From: CAWAHD01 sp963781785
Lineage (GTDB): Bacteria > Planctomycetota > Planctomycetia > Isosphaerales > Isosphaeraceae
Direction: 5' to 3'
DNA length: 64,000 nt
Assembly (NCBI GenBank): GCA_963781785.1
Contig: CAWAHD010000002.1
Location: 4,898,001 to 4,962,000, forward strand
The position numbers and the translations under genes are program-made. A model generated the notes under the pieces. The model was not told where the DNA came from. It worked only from the letters and a program-made list of their open reading frames with translations, and ran no database searches. This document shows, one piece after another, positions 10,860 through 21,087 of this stretch. Each line of letters opens with the position of its first letter. Within the stretch, counting starts at the first letter, position 1.

Positions 10860-13800
10860 TTACCGCTCGAACGGCTGTTTCGGGAAGTCGAGGTCCTGGA
10901 TCAGCATTTGAAAGTCGGGTCGCGACCGCAGAGGGTCGAGGTCGGTATCTCTGCGCATGTAAGCAACGTCACGCGAGCCTGCGGCGACAGCCTGGTGCAA
11001 GGCTGCAACGGCCTGTTCGGCAAGGCGACTGACTTCTTCTGGCGGGATCCCAGATCCCGGAAGAGCCCCGACGCCCGAGAGCAACGACCGGAAGCAGGCC
11101 AGGTTGTAAAGGTTATAACCGTCGGGCTGAAAGTTTGTGAGTCGCTCCATGATGGCGACGGCCCGGCGAAACTCGGCGGCTGCCTCCGCCGGCCGGCCGG
11201 CCCGCTGCCGCGCCAGGCCCAGGTACGAGTGGCTCATTGCCAGCCTGTTCTGGAACAACGTGAGCGTGGGATTAAGGTCGGTCAGCTTCTGCAAGATTGC
11301 CCGCGCCCGGTCGTACGACGCCAGAGCCTCGGCCGGATGGCCCGTTTGATCCTGGATCGAGCCGATGACCTGGTGGCTCTGCGCCAGGTCGCCCTCGAAG
11401 AGCGTGACAGCGGGGTTACGGTCGGCCAGCCGTTGCAGGATCGCCCGCGCCGGTTCGAGCGACTGAAGCGCCAGCGCGAGATGTCCCGACTCTTGCTGCA
11501 AGAATCCAATGTCGTTGTGGCTTTGTGCCAGGTCGCTCTGGAACTGAGTGACCGAGGGATTGGCCTCGGCGAGCTTCTGTCTGATTGCCCGCGCCCGCTC
11601 GTAGGACGCCAGCGCGTCCGCACGCTGTCCGCTGGCTCGCTGGATCGAACCAATCTCGTGGTATGTCACGGCGAGGTCACTCTGGAATTGAGTGGCGTTC
11701 GGGTTCGCATCGGCCAACCGTTGGCGGATCGAGCGGGCCTCTTCGTGCGACGCGAGGGACTCCGCCGCGTGGCCTGTGTGATACTGGGCTCTGGCGATGC
11801 CATGCAGGCACTCCGCCACCGCCGCGCGGTAAGTCGCGCTCTCGGGGGCCGACTGGGCCAGGCGATCGAGCAGGTCGCGTGCCCGACCGAAGGATGCCAT
11901 CGCCTCGCTCGCGTCTCCCGTCGCCTCCTGCAGATCGCCAACGGCAATCAAGCTCAGCCCCGCCTGCAGCTTGGTCGCGGCGTCGGCACCCGGCTCGTCC
12001 GCCAGGGCAAGTCGCAGCTCCAGGCCGCGTTTGAGCGTTGCCAGCGCCTCGGATTGCGAACCGATTTTGGCGGTCAGCTCACCGATGTCCTGATACGCCT
12101 GGCCCAGCGCCGCGCGCGAACGGCGGTCGGCCTGGCTCCTGAGCAGGTCCTCGAGCCGTTGATAAAAGTCGGTCGCGCCGCGGAGCAGCTTGGTCCGCAG
12201 GCCTTCAAATTGCTTCTCCTTGAGCAGCAAGTCTTCGCTGACCCCGCCATGGAACGTCTTGATCGCATCCAGCGACAGATCGAACCGCGCCCGTTCTCGA
12301 GAGTTGGCCAGGAGGAGATCGCGGTTGGCGTCGCTGGCGCGCTGATTGGCCTTTGCCAGGTCGCGATTAGCCGACTGAAGCGATGCGTTGGCGCGGGTCT
12401 GAACGACAAGAACGGCCGTCAGTCCGACGACCGAAGCCAGGATGGTCGCGGCGATCGCCGCGACCGTCGTTCGCCGCCTTCGCATCCAGCGGCGCGCCCG
12501 CTCCCAAAGCGGTTCGCGCAGGACCGACACTGGTTCGTCGGCCAGCCAGCGCTCGACGTCTTCGGCCAAGGCGTGGGCCGACGGATATCGGTCCGGAGGA
12601 CGGAGTGCCATCGCCTTCAAGATGATCGCCTCGAGCGCCGCCGGCACGCGGGGGTTGACCTGGCGGGGTGGGGCGATTTCACCACGCCGCACGCGTGCCA
12701 GGATCTCCTCGACGTCCAAATTCTCGAGCGCGGGTCTGCCGGTGACAAGGGTATACAAGGTTCCCCCCAGGCCGTAGATATCGCTGGCCGGGCCGATCTG
12801 AGCGACCCGTCCGTCGGCCTGCTCGGGGCTCATGTACATCGGCGTGCCGATCGCGGTGCCGGCCATCGTCTCGCTGCTGCCCGCAGGCGACGCGGGGCGC
12901 AAGGTCATCTCGGCCGCCGGCTGCGGAGTTGGGTCGTCGCGGCCCACCACCTTGGCCAGGCCCCAGTCGACCACCAGGGTCTCTCCGTAGGGGCCGAGCA
13001 GGATGTTCGCCGGCTTGAGATCTCGATGGAGCACACCGCGGCTGTGGGCATAGGCGATCGCCTGGCACACGTCGATGAACCGGCCCAGAAGCTGACGCAG
13101 AGCCAGCGTGCGCTCGGCCGGGTCGCGCCCGGGCTGGAGGTCGGCCTGGTGGAAGCTCTCGATGGCCTCCTTGAGGCTGCGTCCGCGGACGAACCGCATC
13201 GCGTAGAAAGGCCGGCCCTGCTCGCTGTGCCCAAGGCCATAAACCGGCACGACGCCGGGATGCTCCAGCCGGCCGGTGACCTCGGCCTCGATCAGGAATC
13301 GGGCGCGGCTGGTAGGGTCGTCGGCGTGCTGGGGCTGGATCTGTTTGAGTGCGACCTCGCGGTGAAGCTCCGAATCCAGCGCCACGAAAACGACTCCGAT
13401 TCCGCCCCGGGCGTGGTGGCGCAGCAGCCGGAACCGGCCGCCCTCCGACGTTGCTTGGCCCAGACTGAAGCTCCAGTCAGTGGACTTCTCGGGGTCGAGT
13501 TGAGGGCCGGCGCCGCAGGTGAGGTCTCCCGAAGCGGGCCGGCCGCCGTTGCCGCCGGACGAGAGTTGCGCCAGGGATTCAAGAACGTCACGTTCGGGGA
13601 TTGCAGCCCGCCGCGAGTTGTCAGGCAAGCTCGATGGCGCCGGCACAGCAGCGAGACCGCGTTCGGCCTCGCCGCCTTGTTTCTCAACGTGACGCCGGAC
13701 CAGACTGTCCAGCATCGCGCGGTCACCCTCGGTCAGTGCCCCGCGCTCGACCAGGACCTGGTCCATCGGCAACGACCGGTCCTTCGACCAGCACTGAAAG

Positions 13801-13889
13801 GCGGCGATCAGATCGGGTTGCTCGATCAGCCCGTTCTGCAACGCCAGAATGCCGAACAGCAGGTTTCGGTCGGATTCGACTGCGGCCAT
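10860..13889 (-). CDS. Membrane-anchored Ser/Thr protein kinase with C-terminal TPR repeats
   Basis: About 1,009 residues from the ATG at 13889; an upstream in-frame start at 13994 would add 35 residues without family character. Order: an N-terminal helical segment (MAAVESDRNLLFGILALQNG), a Hanks kinase domain about residues 150-430 with Gly loop ARGGIGVV, VALKQI lysine, HRDLKPANILL catalytic loop and VVDWGLAK (DWG in place of DFG), TM helix near 505 (TVAAIAATILASVVGLTAVL), and ten or so TPR-like repeats of the pattern GxxxxALAxYExARxIxQ. This layout is characteristic of planctomycetes. The active-site residues are present, so an active kinase is likely. Target unknown. Convergent with the E1 beta gene, divergent from the S41 protease. 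Confidence 0.92.
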   Translation of the reverse strand: MAAVESDRNLLFGILALQNGLIEQPDLIAAFQCWSKDRSLPMDQVLVERGALTEGDRAMLDSLVRRHVEKQGGEAERGLAAVPAPSSLPDNSRRAAIPERDVLESLAQLSSGGNGGRPASGDLTCGAGPQLDPEKSTDWSFSLGQATSEGGRFRLLRHHARGGIGVVFVALDSELHREVALKQIQPQHADDPTSRARFLIEAEVTGRLEHPGVVPVYGLGHSEQGRPFYAMRFVRGRSLKEAIESFHQADLQPGRDPAERTLALRQLLGRFIDVCQAIAYAHSRGVLHRDLKPANILLGPYGETLVVDWGLAKVVGRDDPTPQPAAEMTLRPASPAGSSETMAGTAIGTPMYMSPEQADGRVAQIGPASDIYGLGGTLYTLVTGRPALENLDVEEILARVRRGEIAPPRQVNPRVPAALEAIILKAMALRPPDRYPSAHALAEDVERWLADEPVSVLREPLWERARRWMRRRRTTVAAIAATILASVVGLTAVLVVQTRANASLQSANRDLAKANQRASDANRDLLLANSRERARFDLSLDAIKTFHGGVSEDLLLKEKQFEGLRTKLLRGATDFYQRLEDLLRSQADRRSRAALGQAYQDIGELTAKIGSQSEALATLKRGLELRLALADEPGADAATKLQAGLSLIAVGDLQEATGDASEAMASFGRARDLLDRLAQSAPESATYRAAVAECLHGIARAQYHTGHAAESLASHEEARSIRQRLADANPNATQFQSDLAVTYHEIGSIQRASGQRADALASYERARAIRQKLAEANPSVTQFQSDLAQSHNDIGFLQQESGHLALALQSLEPARAILQRLADRNPAVTLFEGDLAQSHQVIGSIQDQTGHPAEALASYDRARAILQKLTDLNPTLTLFQNRLAMSHSYLGLARQRAGRPAEAAAEFRRAVAIMERLTNFQPDGYNLYNLACFRSLLSGVGALPGSGIPPEEVSRLAEQAVAALHQAVAAGSRDVAYMRRDTDLDPLRSRPDFQMLIQDLDFPKQPFER

Positions 13890-14034
13890 GGGCTGGAACT
13901 CCGCGGGGGCCTTGTGTCCATCTGCTTCGTTCTGGCGATCAGGTTTATGATACAATGATCGCCCTCCAACGAGGACGCGGGCGACGTGCGACACCCGAAT
14001 TCAGCGAAATTCCGAATGGAGACGCGATCTGACC

Positions 14035-15396
14035 ATGTTCGGACGATCTCGTGTGCGGGCTGGCCGAAGCGCAACAGAAGTCGCCGGCCTTGTCGTCTGG
14101 CTCAGCCTGGTGGTTCCCTGTGCCGTGCTTGCACAGGAACCCGGTCCCAAAGAAGCCAGCAAACCGGCAGGGCTGACGGCCGAAGAGCGGTCGCGGAACG
14201 TCGAATCGTTCGAGTTTGTGTGGCAAACGATTCGCGACAAACACTTTGACCCCACGCTCGGCGGTCTTGACTGGCAGGCCGTTCACGACGAATCGCGGCC
14301 GAAGGTCGAGGCGGCGACGACCATGAAGGATGCCCGCACTGTGATCAGCGACGCGCTCGAGCGCCTCCATCAAACGCACTTCGGGATCATCCCCGCGGAT
14401 CTCTATGAAGACCTGGAAAACCCCAACGCCGGACCGGGTGAGGTTGGGCTGGATGTTCGTCTTATCGACGGCCGCGCGGTCGTCTCCGCTGTGGCCGAGG
14501 GTGGGCCTGCCAATCGCGCAGGGGTCAAGACTGGCTGGGTCGTCGACAGAATTGACGGCAAACCAGTGAGCCACGTTCTCAAGACGGCCCAGACCGCCTA
14601 CGCCAAGACCGGTCTGGTGTCGGCCTATCAGACGTGGGCGGTCATTTCCAGACTTCACTGCGCGGTTGGGTCGAAGATCGCCCTGGATTTCCTCGACGAC
14701 AAGGACAAGCCCGTCCACCTCGAACTGACTGCGGGCGAGCCGTCCGGAGTTCCCGCGACCTTCGGCAACCTTCCCACCTTCTACGTCCGGTTCAACTCGA
14801 AACGAGTCAATCAAACGGTCGCCTACGTGTCGCTCAACGTCTTCTTCGACCTGGTCAACGTGCTCAAGAGATTTGGCGAAACCATCGAGGCCAGCCGCGA
14901 CGCCGACGGGCTGATCATCGACCTCCGAGGCAACCCGGGGGGCATCGGGGCGATGTCGTTCGCGATCGGAGGATGGCTGGTGAGCGAGCGCGGGCTGAAG
15001 CTGGGCACGATGATCACGCGCGACGGTTCCTTGAAGTTCACCATCCAACCGCGCCAGCGTCCGTTCCTGGCACCGGTCGCGGTGCTCGTCGATGAACTGT
15101 CGATGTCCACGTCGGAGATCCTTGCGGGCGGACTCAAGGATCTCAAGCGAGCTCGTGTCTTCGGAACCAAGACGCTCGGCGCGGTGCTACCCTCGATCGT
15201 CGTGGGCCTGCCCAATGGCGATCGATTTCAGTATGCGTTCGCCAATTACATATCGACCGGCGGCAAGGTGCTCGAAGGGGTTGGCGTCGTCCCCGATGTC
15301 GAAACCCCGCTGACGCGCTCTCTGCTGGTCGAAGGCCGAGACCCAGCCGTCGAGGCCGCTGTCCGCTGGATCCGTGCCTCGAAGAAAACCCCTTGA
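14035..15396 (+). CDS. S41-family (C-terminal processing-like) secreted peptidase
   Basis: 453 residues. The N-terminal signal (VVWLSLVVPCAVLAQEP) is followed by an N-terminal helical domain (VWQTIRDKHFDPTLGGLDW), a PDZ-like segment (VVSAVAEGGPANRAGVKTGW) and the S41 core: GLIIDLRGNPGG, VAVLVDELSMSTSEILAGGL with the catalytic Ser, and VFGTKTLGAVLPS with the catalytic Lys. The C-terminal GVGVVPDVETPLT also fits the family. It should act in the periplasm or outside the cell, cleaving at exposed C-termini or damaged proteins. The substrate cannot be inferred. Followed 55 bp later by a LolA-like gene on the same strand. Confidence 0.9.
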   Translation: MFGRSRVRAGRSATEVAGLVVWLSLVVPCAVLAQEPGPKEASKPAGLTAEERSRNVESFEFVWQTIRDKHFDPTLGGLDWQAVHDESRPKVEAATTMKDARTVISDALERLHQTHFGIIPADLYEDLENPNAGPGEVGLDVRLIDGRAVVSAVAEGGPANRAGVKTGWVVDRIDGKPVSHVLKTAQTAYAKTGLVSAYQTWAVISRLHCAVGSKIALDFLDDKDKPVHLELTAGEPSGVPATFGNLPTFYVRFNSKRVNQTVAYVSLNVFFDLVNVLKRFGETIEASRDADGLIIDLRGNPGGIGAMSFAIGGWLVSERGLKLGTMITRDGSLKFTIQPRQRPFLAPVAVLVDELSMSTSEILAGGLKDLKRARVFGTKTLGAVLPSIVVGLPNGDRFQYAFANYISTGGKVLEGVGVVPDVETPLTRSLLVEGRDPAVEAAVRWIRASKKTP

Positions 15397-15451
15397 ACAG
15401 ATTCGGATTCGTTTCTGATTCAACCATCAGTCCATGAAGGAGATCATGTCA

Positions 15452-16222
15452 ATGCGACGACTATTCGTTCCGGTGCTCTTCGCCTTGATCGGCGCTCTCG
15501 GCCAGCCGGCCGTGCAAGCGCAGTCGAAGCCCGATCTGCCCAAGGCCGACACGGTGCTGAACCAATACATCGAGGCGACTGGTGGCAAGGCCGCATACGA
15601 GAAGCTCAAGAACCGCGTCTCCACCGGGACCATCGAAGTCGCGGGTGCCAATCTCAAGGGAACAATCAAGGTGACGCACGCCCTGCCCAACAAGCTGGCC
15701 CTGTTCACCGAGCTCGGCCCCGTGGGCGAGAACAAGCGCGTGACCGACGGCAAGAACGCCTGGGAGTTCTCGACCCTGGCCGGCGAACGCGAGCTGGATG
15801 GGGACGAGAAGGATGCATTCCTGCGCGAGGCAAGCTTTTACAAGGAGCTCAAGTGGAAAGAACTCTATGCCAAGGTTGAATGCGTAGGCATCGAAGACGT
15901 CGACAGCAAGCCGGCCTACAAGGTTGTCCTCACGCCGAAGTCCGGCAAGCCGACCACCGCGTATTACGACAAGACAAGCCACCTGCTTGTCAAGGAGACC
16001 CAGACCGTGACCAGTCCGATGGGCGATATCCTGGTGGAAGCCTATCCCAGCGACTACAAGGCCGTGGATGGCGTCCAGATTCCGTTCACCGTCACACAGA
16101 AGGTCCTCACGCAGCAGATCATCATGAAGCTGACGGATGTGAAGCATAACGTCGAGCTGCCCGCCGATGCGTTCCGGCGTCCATCGGCCCCGGAGGAGCC
16201 CGCGAAGAAAAAGGCCGAGTGA
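15452..16222 (+). CDS. Exported LolA/LolB-like protein (outer-membrane lipoprotein-sorting-like fold)
   Basis: 256 residues from the ATG at 15452, chosen because AAGGAG at 15437-15442 has normal spacing to it; two in-frame ATGs at 15434 and 15446 sit upstream. Signal peptide MRRLFVPVLFALIGALGQPA..AQS. The mature part begins ADTVLNQYIEATGGKAAYEK, the recurring opening of proteins annotated as outer-membrane lipoprotein-sorting or DUF4292-like, and continues as a beta-rich half-barrel (NAWEFSTLAGERELDGDEKD; PTTAYYDKTSHLLVKETQTV; KAVDGVQIPFTV). Such proteins are often encoded next to S41 or M16 peptidases. A carrier or scaffold role is inference only. C-terminus is charged (EEPAKKKAE). Confidence 0.68.
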   Translation: MRRLFVPVLFALIGALGQPAVQAQSKPDLPKADTVLNQYIEATGGKAAYEKLKNRVSTGTIEVAGANLKGTIKVTHALPNKLALFTELGPVGENKRVTDGKNAWEFSTLAGERELDGDEKDAFLREASFYKELKWKELYAKVECVGIEDVDSKPAYKVVLTPKSGKPTTAYYDKTSHLLVKETQTVTSPMGDILVEAYPSDYKAVDGVQIPFTVTQKVLTQQIIMKLTDVKHNVELPADAFRRPSAPEEPAKKKAE

Positions 16223-16294
16223 ATGCGGCCCCGCGGTGAATCCCCCCACCGAGGCGACCGTGCGCATGCCCATGCCGCAGAGGATCGTGCGCTG

Positions 16295-18421
16295 ATGCCG
16301 AGCCGAATGATTCTACTGAAGATTGTGTTGGTCTGTGGTTGGCAGTTGGCGGGCGCGCGCTCGGCCGCGAACGCAGAAAATACCCATGGACCAGGACCGA
16401 CTTACCGGATTCTTCTTGATGCCGGCCACCCGTGGCGGCCTCCGTTCGGACTCGAGCGGATCGGCCGGTCGATCACGGCCATCGTCGAAACCGATGAACG
16501 GTCTTCCGCGGCGCGCTATTTCCTTGTCGTGCACCTGAACGGGAACGAGGTCGAACGCCACCCTGTGCGGTTCGCGAGTAAGCCCCCCTACTCGGCTCGC
16601 GTGACAATCGACGGGTGCGCGGATGAGCTGTTGCTCTCGAGCGACCCGAAGCCCCCGGAGAAGCCGGTCGAGTTGGCTCGGCAGGCCATTCGCCTGCCGG
16701 ATTTCGAGGCCGAATCGATCGCGCGGCCCGACACGATCGTTAATCCAGTCGACCTTGGAACAATCCTCGTGCCCTCGGGTTGGCTGCTTCTGGGACCGGG
16801 TCAATCGGCGACGCTCGAAACGGCGGCGATCACCCGCACGCAAGACCGGCCGAATGCTCGGATCACCGCGCGATTCGAGTCGGCTGCCCCGGCGGCGCAA
16901 TCGACCGCGATGCCGTTGCGCGCCGGTGTCCGCGAGACGATCGAGATCAAGGTGCCTCCAGCTCCTCCAGGGCGCGACCGCGACGTGCTCAGAGTCGCGC
17001 TCGACGACGGCGACGGTCACGAGCTCTGGCACAAGAGGATTCCGGTGATGCTGGTTCAACGCGCACCAGAGCCGCCGCGCTTCGGCGCCACTTACGAGCG
17101 ATTGCGCTACGACGCGCCGATCTCGGTGCGCGAGCCGGGGACGGGAAAATACGCGAGCCTGCCCTACGAAAACGGATGGAAGCCCGAGCTCCGCGACGTG
17201 GTCGTGTGGCTCCCCAACGGAGCGCGGTTCGTCTTCTGGCGCGGCTCAAGTTATATTCCGTTCTGGGCCGGCAAGAATAACACCGGTACGTGCTACGAGT
17301 GGGCCGAGATCATCTCGCAGCCCAAGGGCGCCGTCGACTGCGTCGAGCCCCTCATGGACAAGGAGCTCCGTTATGGTCGCGTCGCGATTATCGAATCCAC
17401 CGAGGCGCGTGTCCACGTTCGGTGGACTTATCAATCGACGGATTTCCATTACAAGGTCTGGGGCGACGCGGCTGTGGAGGACTACTTTTTCTATCCGGAC
17501 GGATTCGGGACGCGCGTCGTCAACCTCAAGTCCGATCCCAAGAATGACTACGAGCTGAGCGAGTTCATCATCCTCACTGCCCAGGGTGCCTATCCTTTCG
17601 AGGTCTTGCCCGGCCATCTGGTCGACGCCTTGTTCCTCGACGGCCGGAAGCATCGGTTTCCATTCCCGAACCCCACTGCCAAATACGTCGACGCGCACGA
17701 CCATATAATGGACGGCTCACCGGCGATCTATCGGATTCGATCGAGCAAGCAGGATCGGCTCGCCGCTGTTTACTATAATCCCCAAGAGCTCAGGCTTCCG
17801 CCTGTGGTGTTCGCGCCGTTCTTCGACGACGGCCAGATGGTCACTCCCTGCTACTGGGGAAGCCACTGGCCGCTGGCTCGGGGGAACTCCACGGGAAGTA
17901 GGATCGACGATCGCATTCAATTCACCCCGTGCCACAACAGCGTGATGAGCTGGGGCGGGTGCCGGCCCGCGCCCCTTCGATCGGCCGAGGTCACGACCTT
18001 GGACACCCTGGGCCGATCGAAGCCGATGATCGTCCGGCGGTGGGCCTGGCTGATCGGCATGACCGACGCTGCAGACGCCCGTCTGCTTCAGTGGGCGAAG
18101 AGCTTTGCAACACCACCATCCCTCGAGCTGAGTGAAGCGACTCTTGACTTCGACGGATATGTACCCGAGCGGCGTGCAATCCGCCTGGAAACGACTTCCC
18201 GCGACGTACGGATCGCGATCAAGCCGGGTGCCCCTTGTGTGAATCCGGTGTTTGAATTCACTGGTGCTCCGCGCGGCGATTTGGAGATCACTGTGGCCGG
18301 TCAACCGCTCGATGCGAGACGTTACGCATGGGACGGGCGGACGCTCTGGCTCGATGCCACGATCGAGTCCAGGACGGAGCTTCGCGTGACATTCCACGGT
18401 GCCGCGCCCGCAGATCCTTGA
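16295..18421 (+). CDS. Large exported protein of unknown function, carbohydrate context
   Basis: About 708 residues from the ATG at 16295. A signal (MILLKIVLVCGWQLAGARSA) precedes a beta-rich N-terminal region and a central conserved-looking segment with many aromatic and acidic residues: DVVVWLPNGARFVFWRGSSY, FWAGKNNTGTCYEWAEI, HVRWTYQSTDFHYKVWGDAA, YFFYPDGFGTRVVNLKSD and TPCYWGSHWPLARG. The last ~90 residues look like an Ig-like or carbohydrate-binding sandwich. I do not recognise the family. It sits 34 bp before the GH38 alpha-mannosidase gene on the same strand, suggesting a glycan-binding or glycan-cleaving role (inference). An upstream extension to 16223 lacks a ribosome site. Confidence 0.7.
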   Translation: MPSRMILLKIVLVCGWQLAGARSAANAENTHGPGPTYRILLDAGHPWRPPFGLERIGRSITAIVETDERSSAARYFLVVHLNGNEVERHPVRFASKPPYSARVTIDGCADELLLSSDPKPPEKPVELARQAIRLPDFEAESIARPDTIVNPVDLGTILVPSGWLLLGPGQSATLETAAITRTQDRPNARITARFESAAPAAQSTAMPLRAGVRETIEIKVPPAPPGRDRDVLRVALDDGDGHELWHKRIPVMLVQRAPEPPRFGATYERLRYDAPISVREPGTGKYASLPYENGWKPELRDVVVWLPNGARFVFWRGSSYIPFWAGKNNTGTCYEWAEIISQPKGAVDCVEPLMDKELRYGRVAIIESTEARVHVRWTYQSTDFHYKVWGDAAVEDYFFYPDGFGTRVVNLKSDPKNDYELSEFIILTAQGAYPFEVLPGHLVDALFLDGRKHRFPFPNPTAKYVDAHDHIMDGSPAIYRIRSSKQDRLAAVYYNPQELRLPPVVFAPFFDDGQMVTPCYWGSHWPLARGNSTGSRIDDRIQFTPCHNSVMSWGGCRPAPLRSAEVTTLDTLGRSKPMIVRRWAWLIGMTDAADARLLQWAKSFATPPSLELSEATLDFDGYVPERRAIRLETTSRDVRIAIKPGAPCVNPVFEFTGAPRGDLEITVAGQPLDARRYAWDGRTLWLDATIESRTELRVTFHGAAPADP

Positions 18422-18455
18422 TCGTCCGTTCTGACGTTAATCTGAAAGGCACTGC

Positions 18456-21056
18456 ATGAACCTTCGAACTTGTCTGATTGTCGCGTGCTGCACGTTGCCG
18501 CTGGTGACCTCCTCGTTCGCCGATGAACCGGGATCCGTCCAGACGGAGACCTTCTGGGTCATTCCTCACACCCACTGGGAAGGGGCCGTTTTCAAGACGC
18601 GGGAAGAGTATCTGGAGATGGGACTTCCCAATATCCTGAAGGCGATGCGCTTGCTCAAAGAGCAGCCGGGCTTCCATTTCACTCTCGACCAGGTGGCCTA
18701 CGTGCGGCCGTTTCTGGAGCGCTACCCATCCCAAGAGGCCGACTTCCGCCGCTTCCTCAAGGAAGGCCGGCTGCAGCTTGCAGGCGCGCTCGACGTCATG
18801 CCGGATGACAATATGCCAGGCGGCGAGACCTTCGTCCGTCAAATGCAATACGGCAAGGGATATTACCGCGATAAACTGGGGATCGACGTGACCTCCGGGT
18901 GGCTCCTCGACACCTTCGGCCACCACGCCCAGATTCCTCAGCTTCTCGTGCAGGGAGGTTACCGCTCGTTCTGGTTCTTCCGGGGCGTGCCGCGGCAGGA
19001 TCACCCGTCCGAGTTTCTCTGGGAGGGGATCGATGGTACGAAGATCGCCGCCTACTGGATGCCGCATGGTTATGGCCTCATGTACGGCTCTCCCCGGGAT
19101 CTTGCCGGGTTCCAATCTTTTACCAAGGATCGTTTTGCAGCCTTGAATCCGAACAGCCGCGGGGCGGACCGAGTTGGTCCCGACGGAGTGGACGTGAGCG
19201 AGCCCGAGGAACATCTCGCCCCGCTGGTCGAACCGTTCAACCGCGACCCCAAAGCTCCATTCAAGCTCCGGCTGGCCGTTCCTTCCGAGTTCGAGGCCGT
19301 CATCTCGCAGCGGCCCGACCGGCCGGTCTTCAAGGGCGAGCTCAATCCCATCTTTCAAGGGATTTACAGCAGCCGGATCGAGCTCAAGGAGTGGATGCGG
19401 ATCATGGAACGGCAGTTGCTCACGGCTGAGAAACTGAGCGTGCTGGCGGGGTTAGTGGGTTCTCCCGCCGACCTGAAAGCCATTTTCGATGCGTGGGAGC
19501 CCGTGCTCTTCAACCAGACGCATGACTTGGCGTCCGGCGTCATGACCGACCATGTCTACGAAGACACCATTCGCAGCTATGAATACGCCAAGCGCCGGGC
19601 CGACACGATCATCGCCGCGAAATGGGATGCGGTTGTCGCGAAGATTGACACCACCGGTCCGGGTGCTCCTGTGGTGGTGTTCAACCCTCTGGGCTGGGCG
19701 CGCACTGACGTCGCCGAAGTGAATCTCGGCTTCGGCGAAGGCAAGGTCGAGGGGATCGCAATCACGGACCCCGAAGGCAAGCCGGTGCCGTCTCAGATTC
19801 TCGAATCGAGCCGCTACTGGGACGGCGGGCTCAGGACGGCACGCGTCGCGTTCATCGCCGGAAGGGTACCCGCGCTTGGTTATTGCATCTACCATGTCTC
19901 AGCCGCGGGCGACCGGAGTCAGGAGGCTGCACCCGTCAAGGCAACGACCGCAGAGATCCAGCTCGAAAATGAGTTCTATCAGCTCTCCGTCGAGTCGGCC
20001 TCCGGGGCGATCTTGAGCCTTCGCTATACGCCGGATCAATGGGATGTGCTGTCAAGCCGCGGCAACGTCGTCGCGCGGCAACAAGACCGTGGCGATTTCT
20101 GGGAGCTTTACAGAGGACTTGATGGCGGCAGCCGGATCGCGATGACGACCAAGCAAGAGCTGCCGAAGCGTGGTGCCGCTGTCTTCAGCGACGAAGGCAA
20201 GAGCGAGCCCGGTACTGTCATCACGGGTCCGGTCGTCTCCGAGTTCCGGGTGGCGCGCCCGTTCGGCTCCGGCCGGTTTGCCACGACGATTCGAGTCACC
20301 AAGGGCTCCCGACGGATTGAGGTGACGACCCGGCTTGTCAATCAAGAGAAATACGTCCGTTACCAGGTGTTGTTCCCGTCGACGATCAAGGACGGGAAAA
20401 CAACCCACGAGATTCCGTTCGGATCGATCGAGCGCCCAATCGCGATCGAATTCCCCGCGCAGAACTGGGCCGATTACAGCGACGGCCGCCACGGGCTCGC
20501 CGTGCTGAACATCGGATTACCCGGCAATCTCGCGTCCGACGGAACGATGATGGTCTCGCTATTGCGGGCGCACACTCTCGGGGCTTATGGCTTCGGCGGT
20601 GGTTACGAGCCGGGAATGTCGTCGGACAGCGGCTTTCAGCTCGGCCGCGAGCGGACCATGCGCTACGCACTCGTTCCTCACGCAGGCGACTGGCGCGAGG
20701 CTGGGATCTTCCGCGACGGATTGGAACTGAATCACCCCCTCGTCTGCCACACCGCCCTGCCCCATCCGGGCTCTCTTCCGAAACGGTGGGGGCTCTTGGA
20801 GGTATCGAGCCCGGATGTCGTCGTATCTTCTCTGAAACCGAGCCGCGGCGACGGTGTCGCTTTGCGCGTCTACGAAGCGGCGGGCCGCCCTGCCTCGGGT
20901 GTGACGATCAAGCTCAACACCAAAGTGCTGTCGGCCCGAGCGGCCAACTTGCTGGAAGACCCAGGCGCTGAGATCAATTCGGAAGGCAACGCCGTCCGGT
21001 TCGATCTCCATCCGTTCGAGATCAAGACGATCCTGCTGCGGCTGGCCGTCGACTGA
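18456..21056 (+). CDS. Glycoside hydrolase family 38 alpha-mannosidase, secreted
   Basis: 866 residues with a signal peptide (CLIVACCTLPLVTSSFADEP). The GH38 catalytic domain starts with FWVIPHTHWEGAV, giving the Zn-binding HxH pair, continues with FTLDQVAYVRPFLERYP, LAGALDVMPDDNMPGGE, then SGWLLDTFGHHAQIPQLL, whose Asp in LDTFGH is the expected nucleophile, and SFWFFRGVP. FNQTHDLASGVMTDHVYEDT marks the later zinc/helix-bundle part, followed by the long beta-sandwich C-terminal half. The enzyme removes alpha-mannose residues from glycans with retention. In family alignments these planctomycete forms carry a full catalytic domain; nothing vital appears missing. Likely works with the unknown protein upstream and the ThuA protein 31 bp downstream. 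Confidence 0.9.
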   Translation: MNLRTCLIVACCTLPLVTSSFADEPGSVQTETFWVIPHTHWEGAVFKTREEYLEMGLPNILKAMRLLKEQPGFHFTLDQVAYVRPFLERYPSQEADFRRFLKEGRLQLAGALDVMPDDNMPGGETFVRQMQYGKGYYRDKLGIDVTSGWLLDTFGHHAQIPQLLVQGGYRSFWFFRGVPRQDHPSEFLWEGIDGTKIAAYWMPHGYGLMYGSPRDLAGFQSFTKDRFAALNPNSRGADRVGPDGVDVSEPEEHLAPLVEPFNRDPKAPFKLRLAVPSEFEAVISQRPDRPVFKGELNPIFQGIYSSRIELKEWMRIMERQLLTAEKLSVLAGLVGSPADLKAIFDAWEPVLFNQTHDLASGVMTDHVYEDTIRSYEYAKRRADTIIAAKWDAVVAKIDTTGPGAPVVVFNPLGWARTDVAEVNLGFGEGKVEGIAITDPEGKPVPSQILESSRYWDGGLRTARVAFIAGRVPALGYCIYHVSAAGDRSQEAAPVKATTAEIQLENEFYQLSVESASGAILSLRYTPDQWDVLSSRGNVVARQQDRGDFWELYRGLDGGSRIAMTTKQELPKRGAAVFSDEGKSEPGTVITGPVVSEFRVARPFGSGRFATTIRVTKGSRRIEVTTRLVNQEKYVRYQVLFPSTIKDGKTTHEIPFGSIERPIAIEFPAQNWADYSDGRHGLAVLNIGLPGNLASDGTMMVSLLRAHTLGAYGFGGGYEPGMSSDSGFQLGRERTMRYALVPHAGDWREAGIFRDGLELNHPLVCHTALPHPGSLPKRWGLLEVSSPDVVVSSLKPSRGDGVALRVYEAAGRPASGVTIKLNTKVLSARAANLLEDPGAEINSEGNAVRFDLHPFEIKTILLRLAVD

Positions 21057-21087
21057 ACTGACCCTTCGCTGGGTCCGGGAATGGACC

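Noticed and set aside
10842..13958. A 1,038-codon open frame on plus, opposite the TPR kinase
   Set aside because: It is a mirror frame of a GC-rich kinase gene. Its product has no domain pattern, while the minus strand shows full kinase motifs and TPRs.
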